Source: Antilocapra americana
Lineage: Eukaryota; Chordata; Mammalia; Artiodactyla; Antilocapridae
Assembly (NCBI GenBank): GCA_007570785.1
Contig: ML664159.1
Location: 3,885,951 to 3,949,950, forward strand
Length of the DNA stretch: 64,000 bases
Direction of reading: 5' to 3'
Below the pieces are notes generated by a model. The model was not told where the DNA came from and made no database searches. It saw only the letters and a list, made by a program, of their open reading frames with translations. Positions within the stretch are counted from its first letter, which is position 1; the number at the start of each line of letters is the position of its first letter. A program made the position numbers and the translations under genes. This document shows positions 11,749-24,629 of this stretch, piece after piece.

Positions 11749-12619
11749 AATCACTGTCCTAGGGCTAGAAGATTTTTTGGCCCAGCCCCGATCCCTGCCT
11801 AAGTCACTATCCAACAGTCCCCAGTCTCTGAACATCAGCAGTCCTGCATCCCTCCACTTCTTCCTATGGTGATAACCAGAACTCCTCTGAACCTCAGAGG
11901 TTGGTGTGAGGATTTCACCCATTTGAAACTGAAAAACAAATTAAAAACATACCAAAAAAAAAAACCCTCTCCTAGCAATTAGGTATAACTTTTTAAGCAG
12001 ACAGGGGCACGTGATAAGAAACCCAGGAATAAAACTTACACCATTCATCCAGGTCACAGAATCACTAGCAAAACCTTTGCTTTCTATTTGCAGCTCTCAG
12101 TCAGAGCTGGCTAGGGTTTCTCAGGCCAAAGCAAGTTCTACCCACAGAGTACTTTCTTTATAACTAAGGAAACCTTTTTAGGGATACCATCAGTAAAATC
12201 TACATCAAAAGGATGAGAGAGCCAAACTCAACCTTCACACCTCAGGAAAAAGCAGATATGCCAGCTTTACCCTAGAGGAAGCATGCTTTGTGACCCAAAC
12301 TCTAGGCTCAGAATCAAGAAATACTATTCTGGCTCTGCCAATTATGTGCCATTTGTATGTCATTTTTGCCCAGGTTCTGTCTGTAAAAATTTGGCATCAT
12401 CTGAGTGAATATGACATGAACTGAGATATCAATTAGGAAAGTTAATATACAATGAAACAGTGAAATTGTATTATTGAAGAATAAATCAAAAGTAGATTTT
12501 GAAGAAATATGTGACAATGCTTTCCTTTAACCAAACATTTCTAAAGTTGGCCATAATACATTAAACTAAATTAATATCTTGTCTGTATTGTGGGTGCAAG
12601 TGCATGAAAATACATTTAT
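11748..12619. other. Unassigned AT-rich sequence
   Basis: No repeat family or gene is recognised between the two CA tracts. Confidence 0.35.
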
Positions 12620-12660
12620 ACACACACGCACACACAAACATACACACACACACACACACC
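12620..12660. repeat. (CA)n-rich tract
   Basis: Imperfect CA/CACG repeat immediately before the antisense BovB. Confidence 0.85.
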
Positions 12661-12682
12661 TGTCACCAAGTCCTCTCTCATA

Positions 12683-13125
12683 GTTCAGTTCAGTTCAGCC
12701 TCTCAGTCGTGTCCCACTATTTGCAACCCCATGGACTGCAGCACGCCAGACTTCCCTGTTCATCACCAACTCCCAGGGCTTGCTCAAATTCTTATCCATT
12801 GAGTCAGTGATGCCATACAACCATATCATCCTCTGTCGTCCCCTTCTCCTCCTGCCCTCAATCTTTCCCAGCTTCAGGGTCTTTTCCAATGAGTCAGTTC
12901 TTCACATCAGGTAGCCAAAGTATTGGATCTTTAGCTTCAGCATCAGTCCTTCCAATGAACATTTAGGACTGATTTCATTTACGATTGATTGGTTGAATCT
13001 CCTTGTAGTCCAAGGGAGTTTCAAGAGTCTTCTCCAACACCACAATTCAAAAGCATCAATTCTTCAGCACTCAGCTTTCTTTATGGTCCAACTTTCACAT
13101 CCATATATGACTACTGGAGAAACCC
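12683..13125 (-). mobile_element. BovB LINE 3' end, antisense
   Basis: Starts with the reverse of the BovB tail ('agttcagttcagttcag') and runs antisense to the counterpart of 'tatgactactgg'. It is flanked by 'ctctcata' at 12675-12682 and 13126-13133, a short target duplication. It is truncated and has no intact frame. Confidence 0.93.
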
Positions 13126-13334
13126 CTCTCATAACCACCCCACATATCCTGCCTCAGTACTGGATGTCTCCAGTGTCCCCACAGGATGGTAAGGGTATTA
13201 TCCCTTTCTCTCTATCTCTGGTTCCACTCTACTACAAGCTGGCCTCCCTATTTCTTCCAACAGAATCTTAATAAAAATATAAAATGATCCTGTTTCTTCC
13301 CTGCTTATAACCCTAACTGAGTCTAAGAGTTTCC

Positions 13335-14980
13335 AGAGACCATGCACTTATGGTCACCTAATCTATGACAAAGGAGGCAGGAATACACAATGGAGAAAAG
13401 ACAGTCTTTTCAATAAGCGGTACTGGGAAAACTGGACAGCTACATGTAAAAGAATGAACTTAGAACACTCCTTAACACCATACACAAAGATAAACTCAAA
13501 ATGGTCTAAATTTAAGACCAGACACTATAAAATTCTTAGAGGAAAACATAGGTAGACCACTCTTTGACATAAATTGCAGCAAAATCTTTTTTGACTCACC
13601 ACCTAGAGTAATGAAAATAAAAACAAAAATAAACAAATGGGGTCCAATTAAACTTAAAAGCTTCTGCACAGTGAAGGAAACCATAAACAAGATGAAAGGA
13701 CAACCCTCAGAATGGGAGAAAATATTTGCAAACTGACAAAGTATTAATCTCCAAAATATACAAACAGCTCATGCAGCTCAATATCAAAAAACAACCCAAG
13801 CAAAAAATGAGTGGAAGACCTAAACAGGCCTTTCTCCAAAGTACAGATGGCCACAAAAACATGAAAAGATGCTCAACATCACTAATTATTAGAGATATGT
13901 AAATCAAAACTACAATGAAGATATCACTTCACACTGGTCAGAATGACCATCATCACAAAAATCTACAAACAATAAATGCTGGAGGGGATGCAGAGAAAAG
14001 GGAATTCTCTTACACTGTTGGTAGGAATGTAAATTGATACAGCCACTGTGGAGAACAGTATGGAGGTTCCTTATGAAACTAAAAATAGAACCACCATATA
14101 ACCCAGCAAATCCACTACTGGGCATATATCCAGAGAAAACCATAATTCAAAAAGAGATATGCACCCCAATGATTATTACAGCACTATTTGCAATAGCCAG
14201 GACATGGAAGCAATCTAAATGTCCATCAACAGAAGAATGGATAAAGACGATGTGGTACATATATACAATGCAATATTTTTAAAAAGAACAAAGTTGTGCC
14301 ATTGGCAGAGACATGAATGGGCCCAGAAATTGTCATACAAAGTGAAGTAGGTCAGAAAGAGAAAAACAAATATTGTATATTAATGCATGTATGTGGAATC
14401 TAAAAAATGGTATGTGCTGTTCTTTACTCAGTCACTTCAGTTGTGTCTGACTCTTTGCAACCCCGTGGACACTATGAAGTCCACCAGGCTCCTTTGTCCA
14501 TGAGATTCTCCAAGCAAGAATGAGTGAGTTGACATTTCCTCCTCAGAGGATCTTTGCAACCTAGGGATCGAACCCACATCTCTTACACCTTCTGCATTGA
14601 AATGAGGGTTCTTTACCACTAGCGCTACCATGGGGCTTCAAAAAAATGGTATAGATAATGTTATTCACAAGCAGAAATAGAGACACGGACATAGAGAATG
14701 AATGTATGGAAACCAATGGGGGTGGGGAAAGATGAATTGGAAGATTGGGATTGATATACATACACTATTGATACTATGTATAAAATGGATAAATAATGCG
14801 AACCTACTGTAAAGCACTTGGAACTCTATTCAGTACTCTGTGGTGATCTAAATGGGAAAGAAATTCAAAAAAGAGAGGATGTATACAAACATATAGCTGA
14901 TTCATTTTGCTAAACAGCAGAAACTAACACAACACTGTAATGCAAATATACTCCAATAAAAATGAATTTATTAAAAAAAA
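13335..14980 (+). mobile_element. L1 ORF2 end and 3' UTR, split by a SINE
   Basis: The text runs from the ORF2 C-terminal region ('cctaatctatgacaaagg', 'caaactgacaaagtattaatctcc') through 'acccagcaaatccactactgggcatatatcc' to the 3' UTR and an A-rich end near 14978. The frame carries many stops, so it is a dead copy. A Bov-tA sits at 14414-14640. Confidence 0.93.
14414..14640 (-). mobile_element. Bov-tA SINE inside the L1
   Basis: Minus-strand Bov-tA flanked by a perfect 12-bp target duplication, 'aaaaaatggtat', at 14402-14413 and 14641-14652. This fixes both ends and shows that the SINE is younger than the L1. Confidence 0.96.
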
Positions 14981-15039
14981 ATAACCTAGAGAAATAAAGT
15001 TTCCAGAGAAGGTCAAAATTCCTTGGCCTAACACTCCAG

Positions 15040-15330
15040 CCCTCTATGGTATCACCCGTGATTCATCACTCATCTCCTACTGCCCCCCTCCATCCCATGC
15101 ACTCTTCTCTTTCACCACATGAACTGTATAAAGCAATGTGTTTTCAAGTCTATATCCTTCATACATGCTGCCCTCTACCAAGAATAGTAACTCCTATTTG
15201 TTTTTCAAAACTCAATTCCAAAAAACTCACACACATAGTATCTGGCCTCCTCCAGTATCCAGCACAAAAGTATTCAATAGATATGGTTCTCTGGTTTAAC
15301 CAGTATTTTATAGGCTAGAAAAATATTTTA
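15040..15330 (+). mobile_element. L2 LINE fragment
   Basis: L2-like order is visible: 'catgctgccctctaccaagaat', 'actcctatttgtttttcaaaactcaattcc', and 'gcctcctccag'. The copy is strongly diverged and its boundaries are approximate. Confidence 0.5.
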
Positions 15331-16055
15331 ATGGATTGTTGGAGCTCATAATTAGGACAACTGCCAGATCATAAAATATAACTCATAGCCTTTGAGAGTT
15401 TCTGCTTGCAGATTAGTCTCCTTACCTTAGACTCAACTTCTTGCTCAAAGAGAGCTAGAGTGAAGCACCCTGAGCTCTTAGGATGCAAGAAACTTTGAAA
15501 CTGCAGAGCATTGTTTGGATTCTCCTGCAGCCCTGTTATGCCTTTGCTGCCATATGATTCCACTTTGAACTGGTATCTGTCCCATCTTTCATGGATCCAG
15601 CATTGCTTCATTTCTAGCCTCCAGTCCTTCTAAAGACTTTGAGGTCGCCAGGGTGGGCCTTCTTCTGAAGTCACCTGATGTGCCAAACCAAGATGGTTCC
15701 AGTATCTGCCTTGATATGCAGTCCTAAATCTTTAAGACATCTGTAAACAGTACTCTGAGTTTCCATCATCGTTTTATTTTGTCTACAGGAAAGGATAAGC
15801 ATAGTGAATATTGTTTTTTGTGTTCTTTTTTTTTAATACTTGAAGTCTTTTCCATGGTAGCAAATAGTGTTCATATTTTATCTCTTAATGATACTCCAAA
15901 ATCCAAGCCATTAAATCCCTTTGGAAAACAACTGCTCTTAATTCCTGCTAGATTTTCTTTAGTGGGAGTTAAGGTCAAAATCTGAATTCTAAATACAGAA
16001 AATCACCAGGTCAGTGAATTCTCATTGATATGTGGCATTTTCAGGCTCTGTCTCA
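15331..16055. other. Unassigned sequence
   Basis: I recognise no repeat or gene. A polyT-rich patch lies near 15815-15840. Confidence 0.35.
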
Positions 16056-16985
16056 TCTGGTTCCATTCATACAACTTATTCACATATTCATTCACTCAAC
16101 AAAGATTTATTGGGCTACAGTGCTCAAGAATTGTGTGTTGTGGGTTATAGATACCCAGAGGGAACAATGCCCTCCCTGACCTTGATCAGGTTATGGCTTA
16201 TTGGGGAAATAGACATGCAAAACATTACAGCATAACATCCTGCTTAACTACAGAGAGGGCACTTCGTCCATGGGAGCAGAAACAGAGGCTTGAACTTTGG
16301 GGAGAGGTAGTGGTGGAAGCAAAAAGGGGTTAGTTCAACATTTCAGGAAAAAGAATGATGCCTGAAGAATAAACAGATGCTGAGCATGAGAAGAAGGGTA
16401 GAAAGGGCAAAGCAGAAGAGAGAAAAGAACACATGCAAAGGCTTAAGGGTAAGGGGTTCCAAGTTGTTCTGAATTGCTTGAAGAGAATAGCAGTAATGAT
16501 GCTATTATTACTAGCATAGTAATAATATGGGGAGGTGGTCATGGGCCATGTTAGAAAGTGTTTGATAGGCCATATAAGGGGTTGCAGTTCCTTCTGGCAA
16601 GAGACAGGAGCCACTGAAGAATTCTGAGCTTGAAAATGACCCAAGGGGAACTTCGTGATAAGAATATCACCCTGATGACTGAGTGGAGGGTGACTTGGAA
16701 GTAGGCGAGATTAAGGGCATAAAGTAAAGGGCGCTGTAGTCCATGAAAGGAAGACAAAGCTGGAACCAAGGCAGAAGCAGTGGAATTGGAGAGGAGAGGC
16801 AAGAAAGGAGAGAGACTTAGGAAGTAAAAGCAGGATGGTGCAATGAAGTAAATGTGGTTATTAAGAAGAGGATTCATAAGAAGATTGCCAAGTGGAAATA
16901 TCTGAACCCAAACCAACCATGTGACGGTTTGGTTAACATCACCTGGACCTGGCAATCTTTAGGAGAGGAAATGTAGGAGAGGGAG
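16056..16985 (-). mobile_element. L2 LINE, antisense
   Basis: Starts with the reverse of the L2 tail ('tattcattcactcaacaaagatttattggg') and continues through 'gggaacaatgccctccctgac' and 'acacatgcaaaggctta'. It ends past 'gggttgcagttccttctgg...gccactgaagaattctgagc'. About 900 bp of one old L2 copy survives. Confidence 0.78.
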
Positions 16986-17204
16986 GGGGTCTCAGTCATT
17001 CCTTTCTTCACAAGAGTCATAATTTCTTGCATCCTTTCCTGATTACTCAAGTATCAGAATTTAGTGCCTATATATACCAAAACCCAAATCAACAAATTTA
17101 TCTATTTATTATTTTTGCAAACACATTATGCAGGATTTGGGGGGGGGCAGGGTGCAGGGAGAGAGGGGATTAGTATTTCCATGCTCTGCAAATCAACTCA
17201 GTTT

Positions 17205-17482
17205 GATTGGAGTTCTTTTTTAAAAATTTTTTAAATTCATTTTATTTTTGGCTGTGCTGGGTCATCATGGATGCACTTGGACTTTCTCTACTTGGGATGA
17301 GTAGAAGCTACTCTTCGTGGCAGTGCTCTAGCTTCTCACTGCAGTGACTTCTCTTATTGCAGAGTGCAGGAGCACAGGGTTACTTGCTCTGCAACATGTG
17401 TGATCTTCCAGACCAGGGATCAAATTTGTGACCTCTGCATTGCCTGACAGATTCCTAACCACTGGACCATCAGGGAAGTCCT
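17205..17482 (-). mobile_element. CHR-2-type tRNA-Glu SINE
   Basis: On the minus strand it begins 'caggacttccctgatgg', with 'ccagtggttaggaat' (tRNA A-box region) and 'tttgatccctggtctgg' (B-box region). It ends in 'agcacagccaaaaataaaatg', the cetartiodactyl CHR tail. Confidence 0.88.
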
Positions 17483-20400
17483 GAATGCGGTTCTTTTATC
17501 TCCCAGTTTTCCTCTTTCTCACAGGATACTGCTAAGAAGTGGGGCCCCATTGATATGGTTCAGTTGTCCAAAAATGGCCATCTTGCCATTGTTTTTAAAA
17601 ATGCACATCATTTTTTTTTTGTTCTCAACTGTCAGCATGATTTAGCTTCCTTTTATACCATCTCAGATAACCAGGTAAATCTTTACAAGTTTTTGTACTC
17701 TTAAATCCTTGAAATACTTTAGAAAATTTGGTTTATTCCAGTGCAATGATTTTAAAGTGTTGATAAGTCAGGAAGTAGGAATGTTACTTGCCTGCTACAC
17801 TCTTCTGTTTAAAGAAATCAAAATTGTGTAATCCCAGAATTGTACCCTTTCCTTGATCTTTCTGAAAGGGACAGTTGTCCTAAAATATTTTTTTTCTTTT
17901 CTAGTATAGTTTGCATTTTTTTAATTCAGAATGATGGCTAACTAGAGACACCAAATAAAGCAGGTGGCACGTTAAGTTTAAACCCACTGAGAGCAGAAAC
18001 AAGGTACAAATCTTGGAAGCAATGTATTCATGGACCAGTCTATAATCATGGCAGCACATTATGACTTAGATATATAAACCCAAGCTCAACAGTCTTGCAC
18101 CAATTCAGCTAGCATCCATCAATTTGTTTTTTCATTCCCAGGAAATAGTGGTGATTGCAAGAACGATGTGTAGACTCAGAAAAAGATGCATTATTGTAAT
18201 CCAGATGGAAGATCTTTTTATTAAAATTGAGCATAAAAGAAAAATTTAAAGCTTGCCTTTGCTTTAAGCCAACTAAAACACATGCTAACTTTAATTTGCA
18301 ATTTTATACAAATAGCTTTGGGTACAGAAATAGCATAATTTTGCATTGGCAAATTCTTTCTGTATTCTTCTTTGATAATTCATTCTCTTGAAGGTATTTT
18401 TCAACTCTTAAATTTAAATTTTTTTAGAAGAGTAATTCTACCTTCCATACAAAAGACAGGCTTTCCATTTATAAACCTGTTACCTAGAGGCACAATTAAA
18501 ATGAAACATTAAATAGAAGTAAAACATAATTCTCCAGTTCTTTTCATCCACCAGCTGGCTCATTTCATACACTTCCTCTTCAGTGAGTTCCAAATACATT
18601 AGTAGTTAGTCAATTACCTATTTGCATATCCTTCAAAATATAAAATTTAATTGTCCAAGTTCCAATTCAGGTAATCCTAAATGTTTTCATTTTATAAAGG
18701 AAGCTTTTTTGTGACTATGATCTGGGACTTTAGACCAAGTTTCTTAATCACTGTTTTTTCTAGATAGATCTCCTCATCCCCCAATCTTCAAGAATTCCCT
18801 GTTGAGCCTTCCTATTCTCTCTCTGGCAGTGAGCCCATTGCAAAAATTCACAAGTTACTGGGAGTTTCTCTTTAGCATCTCAGAGAAAATTGTTACTTGT
18901 TCAGAACAAACTTAAAATTAAAATATTCCTTTTTGTGTAGTGTAGAGAAGAATAATACTATTTTTATTTATTTTTATTATTAGGCACCTTGAGGTGCCTC
19001 TGATGAGACTACACTGCATTGATTTAAATATGTGGTGTTGTGATAGCTGGTTATGATTTTCTGATGTCTTTCTGCAACTCTAACCATATGTAATTTTGAA
19101 TTAAATGAAAGTTAAGTACTAAAACATTTTGCCCAAAGGGAATTCAGATTCTCAATGTGCTTTTAATAACTGTTTGTAAAACATTTAGGAAAATCTATGG
19201 CAACACATTTAGGAAAAAATCAAATTACTATTGCCTGAAGATGTTATTCTAGTGTCTAAATTTTATGAAACATCCTGTGTGGCCCAATTGTTGAACTAAT
19301 CTAGTCAGTAATACTTTAGAACATACTGTGTATATAGAATCTAAATTTAATTTGTATAATATTTTTTAATAATACTTCTTTAAGAAATCTCTTTAAAACT
19401 CATTGAAAATATTATGGATGGTGCAAAAGATGTCAAATATTTCTGGAAAATTGCAAATAAGGTCTAATTAGAAAGGATTAGAATTAATTAGTGGAACCAA
19501 ATTAAAAACCATTAAACAATCACTTCTTTTTAAAAAGAAAAGTATATAGAGGACTTAAAACATCTGCAAAGTCTAAAATAAAAATGCCATGGTGTATTCA
19601 TGGTCTAAGATAAGTAAACAGAATCTTCAGTAGATATTGGGACAGTGGAAAAGGGCTTTCTGAAAGGCTAAAGCTACCAGTTGGTTGTGTCGAAGTTGCT
19701 TCTGAAGGTGTGATTGGAAAAATGAACTCAAGTTGAAATGTGACCTGAATTTCCATTTTCTCTCACACAGTGAAATGACTATGTACCTAATTGGGGAAAA
19801 ATTCAAACCATAACTTACAATGTACAGCCCAGAATATGGGCTAAAAGAGAATACTGGAATCACCTTTCATCCAGGAAGACGGTGTCCTTGAACCTAAGCA
19901 GGAGATAATAAGCATTCTTTTTCTTACACTTGTAATCCCTCACCCAAAGCATCATTAGAATACAACCATCTCATACTATGGATGTTAAGTCATTTATTTT
20001 GCTATTTCTGCATGTCCTTATTTCCATCTATAGCCATTACAAAGAGCTGTAAAATTTGTAATCCATATCTATCAAGAAACAAGTGAATTATGGTGATCTA
20101 AAATAGAATGGCAGCAAATCAGCTTTACTCTGAAAAGATCAGATTTTCTAAGTAACTGATATGTCAGGACCATCCCCAGTGAGAATCTGACCAGAATTTT
20201 TATCTATTACTCATTAAATCATGACACTGTGTGACTTTATAAGCCCTGACTGAAACTGCAACCGTATTAAAAGGTTTATTTTAAAAATAGTTGGAAATAT
20301 GGGTATTCTGTTTGTTCTTCACACACTTTTGTATTATTTGGATTTTTTAACAACAATGTATCAGTTCATTTTAACTGCAGTTCCTTCACATCTCAGTTAT

Positions 20401-20950
20401 ATAACACTTTCAAACTTTTATCATGTCTAAACATTGTTAATTGTTGAAGGTTAGTTTTAGGCACATGTGAGTTCATGTGTGTTCTCCCTGACCTTATGAA
20501 TCATGGATTATTTGACAATATCCATAATAAAAAGTTTTTAGAGAATGCATCATTTTGGTAATTTAAAATATGCAGTTCTAGGGAAATGGATTTTCTGCAA
20601 TCCGTACAAGTTTATAATTTGACAGTAAGCAAGGTGTTCATTGTAATTCCTTTTTTGTTTTAGAACTTGAAATTTGTATGAAATGCTTTCTTTGACTTGC
20701 TCTCTATGGAAGGAAAAATCAATAATGCAATCATGAAAATAAACTCCAAATAAAGTTGTTTACAAATATTGACATTTCATTGACTTGAAGCAGGTGTCTG
20801 AAAAATGTACCCAGAGGCTGGTTGAATTACCACCCAAGACTTTAAAATCTCTTGCAATGGGCCACTTACAGTGTAAATAGCCTTTCAGCCATTACCATAA
20901 AATGCCTGATCTTGCTGGAATTTTTAAGCACTCTATCTAGTAAGAAGAAA
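17483..20950. other. Repeat-free AT-rich block, candidate conserved non-coding DNA
   Basis: About 3.4 kb carries no recognisable transposon, the longest such stretch in the window. It is AT-rich with normal complexity, for example 'aatttgcaattttatac' near 18293 and 'gataattcattctc' near 18373. No open frame longer than about 80 codons or splice-bounded coding pattern is evident. Depletion of insertions is the only evidence for function. Confidence 0.35.
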
Positions 20951-20954
20951 AACT

Positions 20955-21180
20955 AATACTTCCTGAGGCCCCAATATGTAAGGTGTGTGCTAAGTGCTTC
21001 ATAATCATTACGTCTTTTCATTCTTATGAAACAATAAATATTTTTATGCTCATTTTATAAAGGAGCAAACTGAGGTTAAAGGAGGACAAGAATGGATGAT
21101 TCCTCGGCAAATCAATGCTGGATTGGGATTGTCCACAGGCAATCTGGCTCCAGAACCAATGCTCTTAGCCCAACTGAAAG
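20955..21180 (-). mobile_element. MIR SINE, antisense
   Basis: Antisense MIR features appear in order: 'gtgtgtgctaagtgcttcataatcattacgtc', 'ctcattttataaaggagcaaactgagg', then 'caatctggctccagaacc' and 'gctcttagcc'. Confidence 0.8.
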
Positions 21181-21210
21181 AGGGTAAACAAAATAAAAAT
21201 AAACCCAAAT

Positions 21211-22219
21211 TGTGACCTGTCTCTTGAGAAACCTGTATGCAGGTCAGAAAGCAACAGTAAGAACTGGACATGGAACAACAGACTGGTTCCAAATAGGAAA
21301 AGAATTACGTCAAGGCTGTATATTGTCACCCTGCTTATTTAATTTATATGCAGAGTACATCATGAGAAATGCTGAACTGGAAGAAGCACAAGCTGGAATC
21401 AAGATTTCCCGGAGAAATATCAATAAACTCAGATATGCAGATGACACCACCCATATGGCAGAAAGTGAAGAGGAACTAAAAAGCCTCTTGATGAAAGTGA
21501 AAGAGGAGAGTGAAAAAATTGGCTTAAAGCTCAACATGCAGAAAACTAAGATCATGGCATCTGGTCCTATCACTTCATGGCAAATAGATGAGCAAACAGT
21601 AGAAACAGTGTCAGACTTTGTTTTTCTGGGCTCCAAAATCCCTGCAGATGGTGATTGCAGCCATGAAATTAAAAGATGCTTACTCCTTGGAAGGAAAGTT
21701 ATGACCGACCTAGATAGCATATTGAAAAGCAGAGACATTACTTTGCCAACAAAGTCCATCTAGTCAAGGCTTTGGTTTTTCCAGTGGTCATGTATGGATG
21801 TGAGAGTTGGACTATAAAGAACGCTGAGTGCCAAAGAATTGATGCTTTTGAAATGTGGTGTTGGAGAAGACTCTTGAAAGTCCCTTGGACTGCAAGGAGA
21901 TCCAACCAGTCCAACCTAAAGGAGATCAGTCCTGGGTGTTCACTGGAAGGTCTGATTTTGGAGCTGAAATTCCAATACTTTGGCCACCTCATGCAAAGAG
22001 TTGACTCATTGGAAAAGACCCTGATGCTGGGAAGTTTTAGGGGCAGGAGGAGAAGGGGGCGACAGGGGATGTGATGGCTGGATGGCATCACCAACTCAAT
22101 GGACATGAGTTTGGGTAAACTCTGGGAGTTGGTGATGGACAGCAAGTCCTAGCGTGCTGTGATTCATGGGGTCACAAAGAGTCAGACATGGCTGAGTGAC
22201 TGAACTGAACTGAACTGAA
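21211..22219 (+). mobile_element. BovB LINE, RT region to 3' tail
   Basis: This 5'-truncated BovB keeps the end of the reverse transcriptase: the fingers/palm text before a YADD box, which is encoded by 'tatgcagatgac' at 21434-21445. A 183-codon frame (21212-21763) stops after one base is missing in 'aaagtccatctag'. The C-terminal part then continues in the next frame (21772-22074) and ends at a TGA. The tail is 'ctgaactgaactgaactgaa'. It is a non-functional non-LTR element, with no partner gene nearby. Confidence 0.95.
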
Positions 22220-23187
22220 AGTGACGCCAAACAACCTTAACAAAATATGATGAAAATAAATAATTAGCAAATGTGAAGTGCTCTGAAAGAAATATCATTT
22301 TTGAAGTACTTCCAGGTAGATCATCCCTTTTATCCTAACACTTATCACAGGTAAGGGCGACCTCCCAGATTGCAGCCAGGAAGAGCCAAGCTAGGAGCAG
22401 ATTGGCTTGTGAATATTCATCAAGGACAGAGTCTGAATGCTCACCCTAGTCTTCTGAGTCCAAATCTAGATCCAATTCCACAACTTCACAGCCACCTTGA
22501 AAGCATGGCTTTCAGGGTGAACTCTTAACTTCATGTTGTAATTATTTTGGCCTGTTTCTTCCCATATCTTTATAACCTCAAGTACTAAATTTTGAGGGAA
22601 AAAAAAGTACTAAATTTTGAAAAATCTATTTTTAGGACAGGAAACAAGGCCCTCAGCCATTTCTGCATTCCCAAAGTCATTTGAGGTTCTGGTCTGGGGC
22701 AGGACTGGAACAAGGGTATTTCTTTCAAGCTCAGGAAGTGTTGCTGATGGGCATGCTGGATGCAGAGGTCCTGCTCCCAGAGGATAGCTGACATCCACCT
22801 TGCAAAGTTGAGTTACGGTGGTCTGGGAACCATGCAGAACATGTGAGAGAAACTCATCTCACAGGCATTCACCTCAGACCCAGGGAAGAAATATTAAAGA
22901 GCAGAACACTAGAAAAGTATATCTGCCCTCTTAACTGAGGGCACACAGAAACTCCTCCAATCCCTTCACACTGGGAAGGGATAGAGGAGATGGTAGGCAT
23001 TTCTGGGTGCCTGGAGGGACAGGCTTACTGGTGTGATTATAATGTCATTAAAGTATGATTATAGAGTTTATTCATTCTAAACTGGTACACTTTGTGGTCC
23101 TAAAAGCTGCTTGTTCTAGTCTGCAACATGGGAAACCAGAGCATTTTTAAGAAAAACATGAACATCTATGAAGAATAGATTGCCAGG
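22220..23187. other. Unassigned sequence
   Basis: No repeat family is recognised. Short minus-strand frames near 22585-22798 show no family resemblance. Confidence 0.35.
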
Positions 23188-24105
23188 ACTTCCCTGGAGG
23201 TCCAGTGGTTGAGTCTGCCTTGCAATGCAGGGGATACGGGTTTGGTCTCTGATCAGGGAACTTGGCTTAAGGGCTCAACATTAAGAAAATTAAGATCATG
23301 GCATCTGGCCCCATAGCTTCATGGAAAATAGATGGGGAAACAGTGGCAGACTTTATTTTTGGAGGCTCCAAAATCACTGTAAATGGTGATTGCAGCCATG
23401 AAATCAAAAGACGCTTATTCCTTGGAAGGAAAGTTATGGCCAACCTAGACAGCATATTGAAAAGCAGAGACATTATGTTGCCAAAAAAGGTCCATCTAGT
23501 CAAGGCTATGGTTTTTCCAGTAGTCACGTATGGATGTGAGAGTTGGACTATAAAGAAAGCTGAGTGTCAAAGAACTGATGCTTTTGAAATGTGGTGTTGG
23601 AGAAGACTCTTGAGAGTCCCTTGGACTGCATGGAGATCCAACCAGTCCATCCTAAAGGAGATCAGTCCTGGGTGTTCACTGGAAGGTCTGATGTTGGAGC
23701 TGAAACTCCAGTACTCTGGCCACCTCATGCGAAGAGCTGACTCATTGGAAAAGACCCTGATGCTGGGAAGGACTGGGGGCAGGAGGAGAAGGGGACGGCA
23801 GAGGATGAGATGGCTTGATGGCATCACCTACTCAATAGACATGTGTTTGGGTAGACTCTGGGAGTTGGTGATGGACAGGGAGGCCTGGAGTGCTATGATT
23901 CATGGGGTCCCAAGGAGTCGGACACGACTGAGTGACTGAACTGAACAGAACAGGCAGCTTGGATCCCATGTGCTGTGGAGTAACTGGGCCCACGCCCTGC
24001 CACTACTGAGCCCCTGCACCACAGCTAGAGAGTGCATGCACACTGTGAAAGATCTCACATGCCAAAACTAAGACTTTATGCAGCCAAATAAATAAATAAT
24101 TAATT
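23188..24105 (+). mobile_element. CHR-2-type SINE split by a BovB
   Basis: The left half (23188-23269) starts 'aggacttccctggaggtcc' and carries the tRNA-like head. The right half (about 23950-24105) resumes at 'cttggatcccatgtgctgtgg' and ends 'cagccaaataaataaat'. The SINE was therefore in place before the BovB at 23270-23948 arrived. Confidence 0.88.
23270..23948 (+). mobile_element. BovB LINE 3' end inside a CHR-2 SINE
   Basis: The fragment starts at 'gctcaacattaagaaaattaag' and ends in a short 'ctgaactgaacagaac' tail. It holds an unusually long open frame for this window, 213 codons at 23298-23939. The frame covers the C-terminal region after the RT, including a Cys/Trp-rich stretch (W-C-W-R-R), and runs to the normal BovB stop just before the tail. 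It lacks the endonuclease and catalytic RT motifs, so it is a relic. Flanking 'cttgg' on both sides may be a short target duplication. Confidence 0.93.
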
Positions 24106-24629
24106 TAAAAAATAGGTTGCCAAAGGGAATTAATCTTTGAATCCACACCACATTATTTCTTGACTATTTGTTTGCTAAAAATTGGTCAGCAATTAGATTT
24201 GACACAAGCAAAAATATCTGCAGTACTAGACCAACCACCTAGGGGGGCAAATTGGGGAGAAAAATAATAAGAGGTTAAAAAGGAAGGAAGTAGGCATTGA
24301 AAGACGCATACCCATTATGAGGGCTGAAATCTAAAGATGGACATCCTAAGTGTTGGTGAGGATGCAGAGAAATCTGAACCCTCATAAATCACTGGCGGGA
24401 ATGTGAAATGGCACTGCTGCTTTGGAAAACAGTTTGATGATTTCTTAGAAAGTTAAACATCCACTAACTACATGATCCAACAATTCTAGTCCTAAGTATA
24501 TATGCAAAGAAATAAAAACATTGGTCAACACAAAGCTGAGAAGCAAATATTCATAGCAGAACTATTCATAAAAGCCAAAAGGTGAAAGCAATTCAAACAT
24601 CCAGTACCAGGTAAATGGTAAATAAAATG

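Noticed and set aside
11521..11922. Open frames of alternating Cys-Val or Thr-His
   Set aside because: They are translations of the CA/TG microsatellite and the N gap.
16330..16955. Two long minus-strand open frames
   Set aside because: They fall inside the antisense L2 (so on its sense strand) but match no L2 protein motif that I can see.
21310..21759. Antisense open frames over BovB copies (also 23567-23827, 47525-47746, 55101-55328)
   Set aside because: They mirror the open sense frame of BovB and recur in every copy; shadow frames.
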